Assembly: GCF_015690345.1 (NCBI RefSeq)
Contig: NZ_JADPUN010000272.1
Span: 1 to 32,568, forward strand
Length of the DNA: 32,568 bases
Origin: Plantactinospora alkalitolerans
Lineage (GTDB): Bacteria; Actinomycetota; Actinomycetes; Mycobacteriales; Micromonosporaceae
Direction: 5' to 3'
A program made the position numbers and the translations under genes. The notes under the pieces are model-generated. The model searched no databases. It worked only from the letters and a program-made list of their open reading frames with translations, and was not told the origin of the DNA. Position 1 is the stretch's first letter. Every line of letters begins with the position of its first letter. Positions 1-7,313 of the stretch are shown in pieces.

Positions 1-28
1 TAGGGTCGGAGATGAGTATAAGAGACAG
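1..28. other. Residual Nextera (Tn5 mosaic-end) adapter, not genomic
   Basis: Bases 10-28 match the 19-bp Tn5 mosaic end AGATGTGTATAAGAGACAG with one mismatch (A for T at the sixth base). The bases before it (gggtcgg) match the GGGCTCGG preceding the mosaic end in the Nextera read-2 adapter, with one base missing. This is library DNA left on a contig end. Genomic sequence probably starts at base 29. Confidence 0.93.
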
Positions 29-553
29 GGCGTGCTGGCCGCCGCGCCGCGCCGCCGCCTGGAAACCACCGGCCGTCCCCTGCTGGTACGCGCCTACTAC
101 GCGATCAACGGACGGCATCCGGCCTACCGCGACGCCCTGTTCGGTCGGGGCGCGATCGCGCTCGCCGAGGCGGGCCGACGGCGGTTCGGGCCGTTTCCCG
201 ACGTCATCGCCGACGATCTCTTCCTCGACTCGCTCTTCGGGAACGCCGAGAAACGGGAGGTGACCGAGGTGTCGACGCTGGTCGCCACGCCCCGGCGGAC
301 GGCCGACCTGCTGCGCCGGCTCGGCCGGGTCCGGGCCGGCAATGCCGCCCTGCGCGCCACCGACGAGCAGGTCCGCCGGGCCCGCCGGGCGTCCTGGCTG
401 GTCGACGTCGTGCTGCCCCGGCCGTGGCTGATCCCGGCCGGGATCTGTTACGCCGGGCTGACCGTGCTGGCCGCGACGGCGGCTCGGCGACCAGCCACCC
501 AGAACCGATGGGGGCGGGACGAGTCCAGCCGAACGACGGGAGCGGCGCCGTGA
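29..553 (+). CDS. Family 2 glycosyltransferase, C-terminal part (5' truncated)
   Basis: The reading frame is open from the adapter junction to a TGA at 551-553, so this is the last ~174 residues of a longer protein whose start is off the contig. The remaining part reads like the C-terminal half of a membrane-associated GT2 enzyme: an acceptor-side segment (RPLLVRAYYAINGRHPAYRDALFGRGA), an acidic ADDLFLDSLF motif in the place of the usual ED catalytic pair, a basic helix rich in R, and a final hydrophobic segment (about WLIPAGICYAGLTVLAATAA). The stop overlaps the start of the next glycosyltransferase by four bases (GTGA), so the two are translationally coupled and probably act in the same cell-surface glycan pathway. 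Donor and acceptor cannot be told from this fragment. An upstream GTG at 32 is not a genuine start. Confidence 0.7.
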   Translation, partial: GVLAAAPRRRLETTGRPLLVRAYYAINGRHPAYRDALFGRGAIALAEAGRRRFGPFPDVIADDLFLDSLFGNAEKREVTEVSTLVATPRRTADLLRRLGRVRAGNAALRATDEQVRRARRASWLVDVVLPRPWLIPAGICYAGLTVLAATAARRPATQNRWGRDESSRTTGAAP

Positions 554-1545
554 ATCCGCTGGTGAGCGTGGTCGTCGTCTCCTACGAGACCCGCGAGTTG
601 ATCCTCACCGCCCTGGCCACCCTGCGAGCGGCCTGCCCGGCCGAGCCGTACGAGGTCATCGTGGTCGACAACGCGTCGACGGACGACTCGGCGGCCGCGG
701 TGGCGGCGCAGTTTCCGGATGCCCGGGTCGTACGGCTGGCCGACAACGTCGGCTTCGGCCGGGCCGTCAACGTCGGCGCGGCCCGGGCCCGGGGCGACTG
801 GCTGTTGTTGCTGAATCCGGACACCGAGCCGGTCGGCAACGTCATCGGGGAGTTGCTGGAGTTCACCCGTGCCCATCCGGGGCACGGCATCTACGCCGGC
901 CGTACCCTCGGGGTCGACGGCACCGACGACGGCCACTCGGTGTTCGGGCCACCCTCGTTGTGGACGCTCACCTGTTTCGCCACTGGCCTGTCCAAGCTGT
1001 TTCCGCGGTCCCGGCGGTTCAACCGGGAGGCGCTGCCCTGGCTGGACCGGGCGACCCCGGTCCGGGTGCCGGCCGCGTCCGGCTGCCTGCTGCTGGTCCG
1101 GCGCTCGCTCTTCGCCCAACTCGACGGCTTCACCCCGGACTACTTCATGTACAACGAGGACCTCGACCTCTGCCTGCGGGCCACGGCGATCGGCGCCAGT
1201 CCCATGCTGGTGCCGACGGCCCGGGTGGTGCACGTGGGCGGCGCCGCGTCGACCAGCGCCGGCAAGCGGGTCATGCTGCTGCGTGGCCAGGTCACTTTCC
1301 TCCGGCTGCGCTGGTCCCCCGCCCGGGCTGCGGCAGGCCGGACACTGCTGCTGGTCGGGATCGCGGTCCGGGCGGTGGGCGCCCGGCTGACCGGTCGGGC
1401 CGGCTACTGGCGCGAGGTGTGGCGGCAGCGGCGTACCTGGCTGGCCGGTTGGCCACCGGCCGGCGGCCTGGCCCCGATCGAGGTCGTCGACCCGGTTCCG
1501 CCCAACCCGAGGGGGACCCCGCAACCCTCGGCCGACAGCCACTGA
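550..1545 (+). CDS. Family 2 glycosyltransferase, rhamnosyltransferase-like
   Basis: This 331-residue protein would transfer a sugar from a nucleotide donor in cell-wall or exopolysaccharide assembly, as the WbbL-type GT2 enzymes do. The GT-A fold is clear: N-terminal strand VSVVVVSYE, then VDNASTDDS near residue 40, GFGRAVNVGA, the metal-binding region LLLNPDTEP, and the acceptor motif YFMYNEDLDLCLR. A hydrophobic stretch (GRTLLLVGIAVRAVGARL) near the C terminus may attach it to the membrane. The frame is open upstream to 424, but the GTG at 550 starts directly before the conserved first strand and gives the usual GTGA overlap with the preceding gene. The C-terminal 30 residues are Pro-rich and not conserved-looking. 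The exact sugar is unknown. It ends 29 bp from the convergent hydrolase gene. Confidence 0.85.
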   Translation: MNPLVSVVVVSYETRELILTALATLRAACPAEPYEVIVVDNASTDDSAAAVAAQFPDARVVRLADNVGFGRAVNVGAARARGDWLLLLNPDTEPVGNVIGELLEFTRAHPGHGIYAGRTLGVDGTDDGHSVFGPPSLWTLTCFATGLSKLFPRSRRFNREALPWLDRATPVRVPAASGCLLLVRRSLFAQLDGFTPDYFMYNEDLDLCLRATAIGASPMLVPTARVVHVGGAASTSAGKRVMLLRGQVTFLRLRWSPARAAAGRTLLLVGIAVRAVGARLTGRAGYWREVWRQRRTWLAGWPPAGGLAPIEVVDPVPPNPRGTPQPSADSH

Positions 1546-1574
1546 CCCTGGCGGCGGCACCTGCGGCGGTGGCG

Positions 1575-2396
1575 TCAGCCCGGATCGGCCGGGCCACCTC
1601 CCGGCGTGGCGCCCGGCGTCGGCTGATCGGCGAACGCCGCCACGGTCCGGTCGGCGTACGCGCTGGCGTCGCCGGTCTCCATCGGACCGTCCCAGACCGT
1701 GGGCAGCGGTAAGGACACCGCCGGGTTGACCCGCCGGACCACCTCATCCAGCACGGTCTCGGCGTCGCCGACCCAGAGGTGCTTCGCACCCGGTACGCCG
1801 ACCACCTCGGCCTGGGGCACGGCCGCGAACCGGCGGCGGGCCTCGTCCGGTCGAAGGTAGTCGTCGAACTCGGGTACCAGTGCGGTCAGTGGCCTGCCGG
1901 ACTCGGCCCACCGGGCCAGGTCGTCCTCGGTGGTGGTCCGCAGCGGCGGGGAGAGCAGGATCGCGCCGACGATTCCGGGGTCACAGCCGTGTCGCAGGGT
2001 CAGGTCGGTGCCGAAGGACCAGCCGAGCAGCCAGATGTCCGGCAGTTCGGCGAACTCGGCGTACTCGATCGCCGCCGCGACGTCGAACCGTTCGGCCTCT
2101 CCGGCGTCGAAGGTCCCCTCGCTGGTGCCGCGCACGCTGGTGGTGCCCCTGGTGTTGAACCGCAGCACCGCCAGATCGGCCAGGGCGGGCAACCGCCAGG
2201 CCGCCTTGCGGAACACGTGACTGTCCATCATCCCGCCGTGGGTGGGCAGCGGGTGCAGGCAGACCAGGGTGGCGACCGGATCCCGGTCGGCGGGTGTCGC
2301 CAGCTCGCCGACCAGCCGGAGGCCGTCGGCGGTGTGCAGTTCGATGTCCTCCCGGCGGCCGGGCAGGATGCTGGAGGCACGGATCGCTGGGCTCAC
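1575..2396 (-). CDS. Alpha/beta hydrolase
   Basis: A 273-residue cytosolic alpha/beta hydrolase with no signal peptide. It shows an oxyanion-hole region (VCLHPLPTHGG), a nucleophile elbow GWSFG, and a late histidine in VGVPGAKHLWVGD. These resemble the dienelactone-hydrolase-like proteins in which the substrate is usually unknown. The frame extends to 2696 without a stop, but that extension is Arg/Pro-rich low-complexity sequence that overlaps the next gene. The GTG at 2396 (VSPAIRASSILPGRREDIEL...) precedes the first conserved strand. Only a weak ribosome-binding site is visible. It is convergent with the glycosyltransferase and probably separate from the gene at 2474-2800, which runs in the same direction 77 bp upstream. 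Confidence 0.75.
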   Translation of the reverse strand: MSPAIRASSILPGRREDIELHTADGLRLVGELATPADRDPVATLVCLHPLPTHGGMMDSHVFRKAAWRLPALADLAVLRFNTRGTTSVRGTSEGTFDAGEAERFDVAAAIEYAEFAELPDIWLLGWSFGTDLTLRHGCDPGIVGAILLSPPLRTTTEDDLARWAESGRPLTALVPEFDDYLRPDEARRRFAAVPQAEVVGVPGAKHLWVGDAETVLDEVVRRVNPAVSLPLPTVWDGPMETGDASAYADRTVAAFADQPTPGATPGGGPADPG

Positions 2397-2473
2397 GGGA
2401 ATCAGTCTTACCCGCGACGGCCGGTCGGAACAGCCGACCTGGAACACCGTGACGAAGATCCCTGAAGAATTGG

Positions 2474-2800
2474 TCAGCCGTACCGGGGGGCGCTGCGGGA
2501 GCGCTCCACGCCGGGTGACCGTCGGTCCCGGGCCCGCCAGCAGCCGGTGTGCCAGTGCCGGCGGTCGGTCAGGTCGCCCCGGCCGTCGGCGGGCCAGGCG
2601 ACCAGGTGGGCCACCCCGGGGCGGATCTCCTGGGCGCAGCCGGGGCAGCGGTACGTCTTGACGGCGCCGGAGCCGGAAATGCTCCGTACCTGCCACTCGC
2701 CGTCCCGCCAGCTCTGCACGGACTCGACGCCGCGCCGCATCCGCTCGTCCTCCAGCGGGGCGGCGCCCTCGGGGCGAGGACGGTTACGACGCGGACTCAC
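2474..2800 (-). CDS. Small conserved actinobacterial Cys/His protein
   Basis: A 108-residue basic protein. It begins MSPRRNRPRPEG from a GTG at 2800, and the earlier start at 2857 would add a low-complexity leader. The middle contains YRCPGCAQEIRPGVAHLV followed by RRHWHTGCWRARDR, so a CxxC pair and a later H-x-H/Cys cluster could bind one zinc ion. I recognise it as a small protein conserved in actinobacteria that is often labelled 'ATP/GTP-binding protein' in databases, although no nucleotide-binding motif is visible and that label should not be trusted. Function unknown. It is divergent from the PAS-domain gene, sharing a ~180-bp intergenic region that holds two inverted repeats. Confidence 0.75.
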   Translation of the reverse strand: MSPRRNRPRPEGAAPLEDERMRRGVESVQSWRDGEWQVRSISGSGAVKTYRCPGCAQEIRPGVAHLVAWPADGRGDLTDRRHWHTGCWRARDRRSPGVERSRSAPRYG

Positions 2801-2857
2801 GTTCTCCAGCGTACGACGCAGATGTCCGGGCCACCCGCGGCACCACACCGCGCCCAT

Positions 2858-2876
2858 CCGTCACTCAAAGTGACGG
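2858..2876. promoter_or_regulatory. Inverted repeat in divergent intergenic region
   Basis: An 8-bp perfect inverted repeat with a 3-nt spacer (ccgtcact-caa-agtgacgg) lies between the divergent genes at 2800 and 2984. It could be an operator for a dimeric regulator or a short hairpin at the 5' end of the minus-strand transcript. No experiment is implied; only the symmetry is visible. Confidence 0.45.
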
Positions 2877-2908
2877 TTTGACGACTGTTCGGCAAGGTGA
2901 ATCACGTC

Positions 2909-2914
2909 TAGCGT
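2909..2914 (+). promoter_or_regulatory. Putative -10 element TAGCGT upstream of the PAS gene
   Basis: TAGCGT fits the actinobacterial TANNNT -10 pattern and lies 69 bp before the start of the PAS gene. It would place the transcription start at about 2920-2922, where the 20-bp palindrome begins. The same hexamer in the same local context (gtctagcgt) occurs at 7229-7234 before the third FG-GAP gene. No good -35 box is visible. Confidence 0.4.
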
Positions 2915-2920
2915 TTCCCA

Positions 2921-2940
2921 CACTGGCAGTACTGCCAGTG
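2921..2940. promoter_or_regulatory. Perfect 20-bp palindrome, candidate operator
   Basis: cactggcagt followed directly by actgccagtg is a perfect palindrome with no spacer. It starts about seven bases after the putative -10 at 2909, so a bound repressor would cover the transcription start of the PAS/membrane-protein pair. In RNA it could instead form a hairpin at the extreme 5' end of the message. Confidence 0.55.
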
Positions 2941-2983
2941 GTGCTCGCCGGTGGCCCACTACCGGCGCAGACGAGGGAACACC

Positions 2984-3388
2984 ATGAACAGCGACGACGC
3001 TCTGCGGATGGCCGCCGAGGAACTCGAACTCACCTCCGAACTCGCCATCACCATGTTCGAGTTCAATCCCGACGCGATCGTCATCGTCGACGAGGACGGC
3101 CGGATCAAGCGCAGTAACCGGCAGGCGACCTTCCTGTTCGGCTACAGCAAGCAGGAACTGCGGGGGATGAAGGTCGACAATCTGTTGCCGGAGCCGCTCC
3201 GCGACGCGCACGAGACGCACCGGGCCGGATTCATGGCCGATCCGCGGATGCGGAGCATGGGTGTCGACCTCGACCTGCGGGCCCGGAAGAAGAACGGTGT
3301 CGAGGTGCCGGTGCTGATCAACCTCTCACCGGTGGCCACCGCGCAGGGGCTGTTCACCATCGCCTCGATCCGGCGGCGTGGCGGGTGA
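2984..3388 (+). CDS. Single PAS-domain protein
   Basis: A 134-residue protein that is essentially one PAS sensor domain. The core reads FEFNPDAIVIVDEDGRIKRSNRQATFLFGYSKQELRGMKVDNLLPE, followed by the PAC-like end (DLDLRARKKNGVEVPVLINLSPV.....LFTIASIRRR). No kinase, cyclase or HTH output domain is present, so it must act through a partner. The ATG at 2984 has GAGGG seven bases upstream and is preferred over the GTG at 2951. Its stop overlaps the start of the next gene by four bases (GTGA), so the two are translationally coupled and the small membrane protein at 3385 is the obvious candidate partner. The ligand or cofactor is unknown; no heme- or flavin-binding signature is obvious. Confidence 0.85.
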   Translation: MNSDDALRMAAEELELTSELAITMFEFNPDAIVIVDEDGRIKRSNRQATFLFGYSKQELRGMKVDNLLPEPLRDAHETHRAGFMADPRMRSMGVDLDLRARKKNGVEVPVLINLSPVATAQGLFTIASIRRRGG

Positions 3389-3774
3389 CTCCCGAACTGG
3401 CGATCTCCGCGGTGTCGACGCTGGTGGCGATCGTCGCGTTCGTTCTCACGGTGACCCGGAGGCGGCATTCGGAGACGGCGGCACTGGCCGAGCGGCTGGC
3501 CAAGCTGGAGACCAAGGTCGACGTGTTCTGGCGGGGGGTGTCGTTCGACGCGGCCCGGCTGCTGCATTCACCGCATCCCGAGTTCGCCCGCCGGGACGAA
3601 CTGCTGGAGCGGTTTCAGGCACAGGAGCTGACCGGCGCCGAGGCGCGGGAACTGGGGACGATGATGTCGGCGGTCCTCAAGGACAAGAAGGCGGAGCCGG
3701 GCCAGCAGATGGCGGCCTCGGTGATCCTGCGGTATCTGAGCGCCTGGTACGAGGCCACGGAGGCCGGCTGGTAG
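3385..3774 (+). CDS. Small membrane-anchored protein coupled to the PAS protein
   Basis: A 129-residue protein of unknown function. Residues ~4-23 (ELAISAVSTLVAIVAFVLTVT) form one membrane segment followed by RRR, so the remainder is probably cytoplasmic. The next part (AALAERLAKLETKVDVFWRGVSF) has heptad-like spacing and could be a short coiled coil. The rest is helical and charged. It begins with a GTG inside the stop of the PAS gene, so both should be made in fixed ratio. The pair could be a membrane-tethered sensor complex; that is inference from coupling only. It converges on the beta-helix gene 41 bp downstream. Confidence 0.75.
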   Translation: MTPELAISAVSTLVAIVAFVLTVTRRRHSETAALAERLAKLETKVDVFWRGVSFDAARLLHSPHPEFARRDELLERFQAQELTGAEARELGTMMSAVLKDKKAEPGQQMAASVILRYLSAWYEATEAGW

Positions 3775-3815
3775 GGGGTGACCTTCCCCGACCCGCCGGC
3801 CCCCGGGCGCGCCCC

Positions 3816-4574
3816 TCAGATCACCACCTGCCGTCGGCTGTCGTGCCACAGGTTGGTGTTCTCCCAACTGAGGCCGAGCTGGCGCGGCCGGGCGATGACC
3901 CCGTACCGGTGGTTGCGCCCGAAGGTGTTGTTCCGGAACACGATGTTCGAGCCGACCGCGTCGGCGCGTACGGAGACGGTGTAGTCGCCGCCGTCGCAGT
4001 AGTTGTCCTCGAACAGCAGGTCGGACACCAACCGCCCGCCCGTGGACGTGATCGTGAGGCAGGCGCTCATCGGGTCCCCACTCGCCCGGTACGCGTCCAG
4101 GCGGTTGTGCCGGACGAGGATCCCGCTGCCGCCGGCGGTCTGCAGGAGATCGTTGTGCCCGCCGCCGGACCGGACCAGGTCGTGGATCCAGCAGTCCAGG
4201 ATGCTGGTCCGGTTGCCCAGCCGGGGCCCGTCCACCACGTCGTGGATGTCGACCCGGCGCAGCGTGTAGTCGCCGGGCGAGACGGCCGGACCGGCAATTC
4301 CCCTGCCGTCGATCTCCACGTCCTCGACGAGCAGGCCACGGGCCTGACCGAAGGTGCGGATCGGGCACGAGGCGTCCGGAGCGACGATTCTCGACTTCCG
4401 GATCACGACGTTCTTGGCGTAGACGTTGACCCGTCCACTGATATGCAGGTTGGTGAGGACCTGGCCGTCGGTCTTCAGTTCCAGTGAACCCGTGGAACCG
4501 AGTACGGCTCCGACCGGAACACCTGTTGTCATCGGCCCGGGCCAGTCGGTGAGCGGGATCTGTGGTGTCGACAT
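3816..4574 (-). CDS. Right-handed parallel beta-helix repeat protein
   Basis: A 252-residue protein with short regular strand repeats typical of parallel beta-helices: LTNLHISGRVNVYAKNVVIRKSRIV, GLLVEDVEIDG, YTLRRVDIHDVVDG, SILDCWIHDL, GILVRHNRLDAY, DLLFEDNYCDGG, NIVFRNNTFG. Such folds occur in polysaccharide lyases and in carbohydrate-binding surface proteins. I see no lyase active-site signature and no signal peptide from the start chosen. The ATG at 4574 is preceded by a GGGGGG-type ribosome-binding site, which favours it over the start at 4601. It is divergent from the six-gene FG-GAP array and shares its AT-rich upstream region, so co-regulation is possible. Confidence 0.8.
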   Translation of the reverse strand: MSTPQIPLTDWPGPMTTGVPVGAVLGSTGSLELKTDGQVLTNLHISGRVNVYAKNVVIRKSRIVAPDASCPIRTFGQARGLLVEDVEIDGRGIAGPAVSPGDYTLRRVDIHDVVDGPRLGNRTSILDCWIHDLVRSGGGHNDLLQTAGGSGILVRHNRLDAYRASGDPMSACLTITSTGGRLVSDLLFEDNYCDGGDYTVSVRADAVGSNIVFRNNTFGRNHRYGVIARPRQLGLSWENTNLWHDSRRQVVI

Positions 4575-4879
4575 TTTCCCCCCTGGAGCAATCGGCGCCA
4601 CACTGCACCGAATACGACCAGGCTACAAGTAGGAACAGATCTGTACATGTACGAATTAGACAGATCGAGGACAATGTAATCTAGCTTATTCAGAAATATA
4701 CGGCGAACGATTCAGAGCCCGGACGAAGTGATCAAATAGCCCTTGAGCTGCGATAAGTCCCAGCCGTCGGGGCTGTCGGATCACGGTCAACATGCTATTT
4801 ATCTCCACAAACACGGTTACCGTCCGCAAACAGGCATCAGTCGGAGCGGACTGACCGATCCGGCTCGTAGGAGGGCGTC
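4575..4879. promoter_or_regulatory. AT-rich divergent control region with overlapping palindromes
   Basis: This ~305-bp stretch between the beta-helix gene and the FG-GAP array contains no gene. It is strikingly AT-rich for the window, especially 4620-4720. It holds two overlapping 10-bp palindromes, acagatctgt (4635-4644) and gtacatgtac (4643-4652), and a further cagatc at 4661. The 16-bp element shared with 7185-7200 lies at 4774-4789. A GGAGGG ribosome-binding site precedes the ATG at 4880. Confidence 0.6.
4774..4789 (+). promoter_or_regulatory. 16-bp element shared by two FG-GAP genes, copy 1
   Basis: tgtcggatcacggtca is identical to 7185-7200 and lies 106 bp before the ATG of the first paralog; the match continues with one mismatch for three more bases. 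Because the two surrounding intergenic regions are otherwise different, the conserved block is a candidate binding site for a shared regulator. Confidence 0.5.
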
Positions 4880-5977
4880 ATGTGGAAGAGGCGTATCGCG
4901 GCAGCGGCCGGATTGGCGATCCTGGCCACGATGGCGGCGAACCCCACCCCGGGCCAGGCGGCTGGTCCGGGCGACTCCATCACCGGTGACTTCAACGTCG
5001 ACGGGCTTCCCGACATCGTGGTGCTCGGTTCCGTCGAGCCCGACCTCTGTTCGGTCGTCGTCCGGTACGGCAGCAGCCCCGGCGTCTACCTGCCGCCGAT
5101 GGCCACCGTCTATGCCCGGCCCGGCGACAGCAGGGGCACCTCGTGCCCGGACATCGGGGTCGGTTTCGACGCCGACACCGATCCCGGAGACGAACTCTGG
5201 ATCGGCTGGAGCGCGGGACCCCCACCGTCGCTGTCCTACAACCGGTTGGTGATCGACGACAACCTACGGACGATCCTGACGTTCAGCTCGCCGATCACCC
5301 CGACCTTCCTCGGCACCGCGGACTTCAGCGGCACGGGACGCCACACGGCCTTCTCGGTGGGTCACGGCGGCTTCGCCACCTACATCATCGAGAACGGCGT
5401 GGGCCGGCTCGGCCCGGAGCAGTGGTGCTCGACGGATCCCCCGGGTTACCAGCTACGGGATTTCGACCGGAACCGGGCGACCGACGCCGTGCTGTCGTAC
5501 ACGCGGGGCTGCGACAACGGCGGCAACGGGGTCGTGGCGGTGCTCGACGACGGCACCATCCACCACCTGGAGACCGATCTGACCGGACGGTACACCTGGA
5601 CGGCCAGGGTGCTGGACACCAGCGGCGACCGGTTCCCGGACGTACGCACCGTGAACCAGGTGACCGGCGAGACCAACTACTTCATCGGTCGCGGCGACGG
5701 CGGTTTCGTCAAGGGGCCCGACGCGAACACCGACACCGTCTACCTGACCACGGTCAAGCCGCTGGCGATCGACGTACTGGCCAACGACTACGTCGCCGCC
5801 GAGACCGAGGTGATGATCACTGTGCCACCCCGGTACGGGACGGCGCGGGTGCTCTCCGACCGCCGGATCCTCTACACCCCCCGCGAGCACCACGGGCGGA
5901 CCGACAGCCTCAGCTACCAACTGCGTCGACAGGGCAAGAGGAGTACCGCCGCGGTCAACATCAAGTTTCCCGACTGA
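4880..5977 (+). CDS. Secreted FG-GAP/VCBS-like protein, paralog 1 of 6
   Basis: This 365-residue protein opens the array. Residues 1-27 are a Sec signal peptide (MWKRR, hydrophobic core, cleavage near GQA/AGPGD). The body has five spaced Asp-rich loops of the FG-GAP/VCBS type, which in known families bind calcium within beta-propeller blades: DFNVDGLPD, FDADTDPGDE, DFSGTGRHT, DFDRNRATD and DTSGDRFPD. The third and fourth are partly degenerate. Cysteines lie at 57, 89, 183 and 211, the same four places as in all paralogs. Residues ~292-364 form a cadherin/Ig-like domain (VLANDY...VPPRYGTARV...ILYTPREHHGRTDSLSYQL). There is no sortase signal or C-terminal membrane anchor, so it is probably released or held by its folded domains. 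GGAGGG precedes the ATG. Function unknown. Confidence 0.9.
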   Translation: MWKRRIAAAAGLAILATMAANPTPGQAAGPGDSITGDFNVDGLPDIVVLGSVEPDLCSVVVRYGSSPGVYLPPMATVYARPGDSRGTSCPDIGVGFDADTDPGDELWIGWSAGPPPSLSYNRLVIDDNLRTILTFSSPITPTFLGTADFSGTGRHTAFSVGHGGFATYIIENGVGRLGPEQWCSTDPPGYQLRDFDRNRATDAVLSYTRGCDNGGNGVVAVLDDGTIHHLETDLTGRYTWTARVLDTSGDRFPDVRTVNQVTGETNYFIGRGDGGFVKGPDANTDTVYLTTVKPLAIDVLANDYVAAETEVMITVPPRYGTARVLSDRRILYTPREHHGRTDSLSYQLRRQGKRSTAAVNIKFPD

Positions 5978-6023
5978 TCCTCGAAAGACGCCCTGATACC
6001 CCCAGCACCCACAAGGGGACACA

Positions 6024-7139
6024 ATGCGGAACAGACGCGCAGCCCTGGCCGTAACGATGCTCACCGTGCTCGCGATCGGCGCGGTGTCCCCCACCGCCGA
6101 AGCCGGCGTGCCCGGAGAAACGCTGTACGGCGACTTCAACTCCGACGGCGTCGTCGACGCGGCCGTACTCGGCTCGATCTCACCGAACCTCTGCTCGACG
6201 GTCGTCGAGTACGGCAGCGCGCCCGGCGTCTACCTGCCACCGATCGCGTACACCTATCTCCAGCCCAACGGCGGCGGCACCCCCAACTGCCCCGACATCG
6301 GCGTCGCGCTCAACGTGGACGGCGATCCGGCCGACGAACTGTGGCTCGGCTGGAGCCTCGGCGCGCCCGCCACCGTCTCGTTCAACCGACTGGTGCTCCA
6401 GCCACCGACGTTCGCGCCCTCGGCGTTCCACACGTCGATGATCGCCCGACCGAGCCTCATGGGAAAGGGCATGTTCGCCGCCGGAGGACGGTTCAGTCCG
6501 TACGACGTGGGTCCGGGCGGCGTGCAGAACTTCGTCATCCACGGCGCCGACGTGGCACCCGGTCCGGTCGCGCACTGCACCGTCGACACCCCGTCGATGA
6601 TCCCGAGCGACTTCAACCGGGACGGCATCGACGGGCTCCTCCTCACCTACCAGCACGACTGTGCCGACAACAGCAGCGGGGTGCTCCGGATCCGTCACGA
6701 GGGCAGCGTCGCCCAGATCCTCCAGAACGACCCGACCGGCCGTACGACCTGGGTTTCCCGGGTGGTCAACGCCAACGACGACCGCTGGTTCGACGTCCGG
6801 ACCGTCAACCAGGCCACCAGCGAGGTCGACTACTTCATCAACGAGACCGTCGGTACGGACACCCTCCTGGTGAGGGCGCCGGACGCGAACAGTGACCGGG
6901 TCGCGCTCGCCAGCGTCAAGCCACTCGCCATCGACGTACTCGACAACGACTTCGCGAGCCGGTACGTCGAGGTGAGCATCGCGACCCCACCCCGGTACGG
7001 CACCGTCCAGGTACAGGGCGACGACCGCATCGTCTACCGGCCGAACCCCCGGCACGGTCGTACCGACCGCTTCACCTACCAGTTGACCGAAGAGGGCAAG
7101 AAGAGCCTCGCCACCGTGAGTCTCACCTTCCCGACCTGA
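6024..7139 (+). CDS. Secreted FG-GAP-like protein, paralog 2 of 6 (degenerate repeats)
   Basis: 371 residues, 46 bp after paralog 1 and probably co-transcribed with it. The signal peptide ends near AEA/GVPGE. The first loop (DFNSDGVVD) and fourth loop (DFNRDGIDG) are recognisable. The third loop, found as TADFNGDGR in others, has become KGMFAAGGRFSPYDV, so calcium binding there is lost. The fifth is NANDDRWFD. Cys57, Cys89, Cys185 and Cys213 are all kept although the loops decay, which suggests that the disulfide scaffold matters more than this calcium site. The C-terminal Ig-like domain (VLDNDF...TPPRYGTVQV...IVYRPNPRHGRTDRFTYQL) is intact. It is closest to paralogs 1 and 3 through the shared VKPLAIDVL-type entry to the last domain. 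Confidence 0.9.
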   Translation: MRNRRAALAVTMLTVLAIGAVSPTAEAGVPGETLYGDFNSDGVVDAAVLGSISPNLCSTVVEYGSAPGVYLPPIAYTYLQPNGGGTPNCPDIGVALNVDGDPADELWLGWSLGAPATVSFNRLVLQPPTFAPSAFHTSMIARPSLMGKGMFAAGGRFSPYDVGPGGVQNFVIHGADVAPGPVAHCTVDTPSMIPSDFNRDGIDGLLLTYQHDCADNSSGVLRIRHEGSVAQILQNDPTGRTTWVSRVVNANDDRWFDVRTVNQATSEVDYFINETVGTDTLLVRAPDANSDRVALASVKPLAIDVLDNDFASRYVEVSIATPPRYGTVQVQGDDRIVYRPNPRHGRTDRFTYQLTEEGKKSLATVSLTFPT

Positions 7140-7184
7140 GTCCGGAACCATGCCTTGACCTGCGGTTACATCGTGCCAGCCCGG

Positions 7185-7200
7185 TGTCGGATCACGGTCA
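7185..7200 (+). promoter_or_regulatory. 16-bp element shared by two FG-GAP genes, copy 2
   Basis: Identical to 4774-4789 (tgtcggatcacggtca). It lies 129 bp before the ATG of paralog 3 and about 29 bp before the putative -10 hexamer at 7229, in the region where an activator or an upstream promoter contact could sit. Confidence 0.5.
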
Positions 7201-7228
7201 GCACCGGATAATAACGGCAGAAGCGGTC

Positions 7229-7234
7229 TAGCGT
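7229..7234 (+). promoter_or_regulatory. Putative -10 element TAGCGT for paralog 3
   Basis: TAGCGT in the context gtctagcgtcccc matches the context before the PAS gene at 2909. It would start a transcript with a leader of ~73 nt before the ATG at 7314 and implies that paralogs 3-5 have their own promoter, consistent with the 174-bp gap after paralog 2. Confidence 0.4.
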
Positions 7235-7313
7235 CCCCAATACCCGACCAGACCGTCACACTCCGGTTTCCGGTCAAGCCAGCCAGCACACGTCGACGTA
7301 CCAGGGAGGCGCC

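Noticed and set aside
3378-4487. A 369-codon plus-strand frame over the membrane-protein and beta-helix genes
   Set aside because: It runs across two real genes on opposite strands and contains only Gly/Arg/Val/Asp-rich low-complexity sequence.
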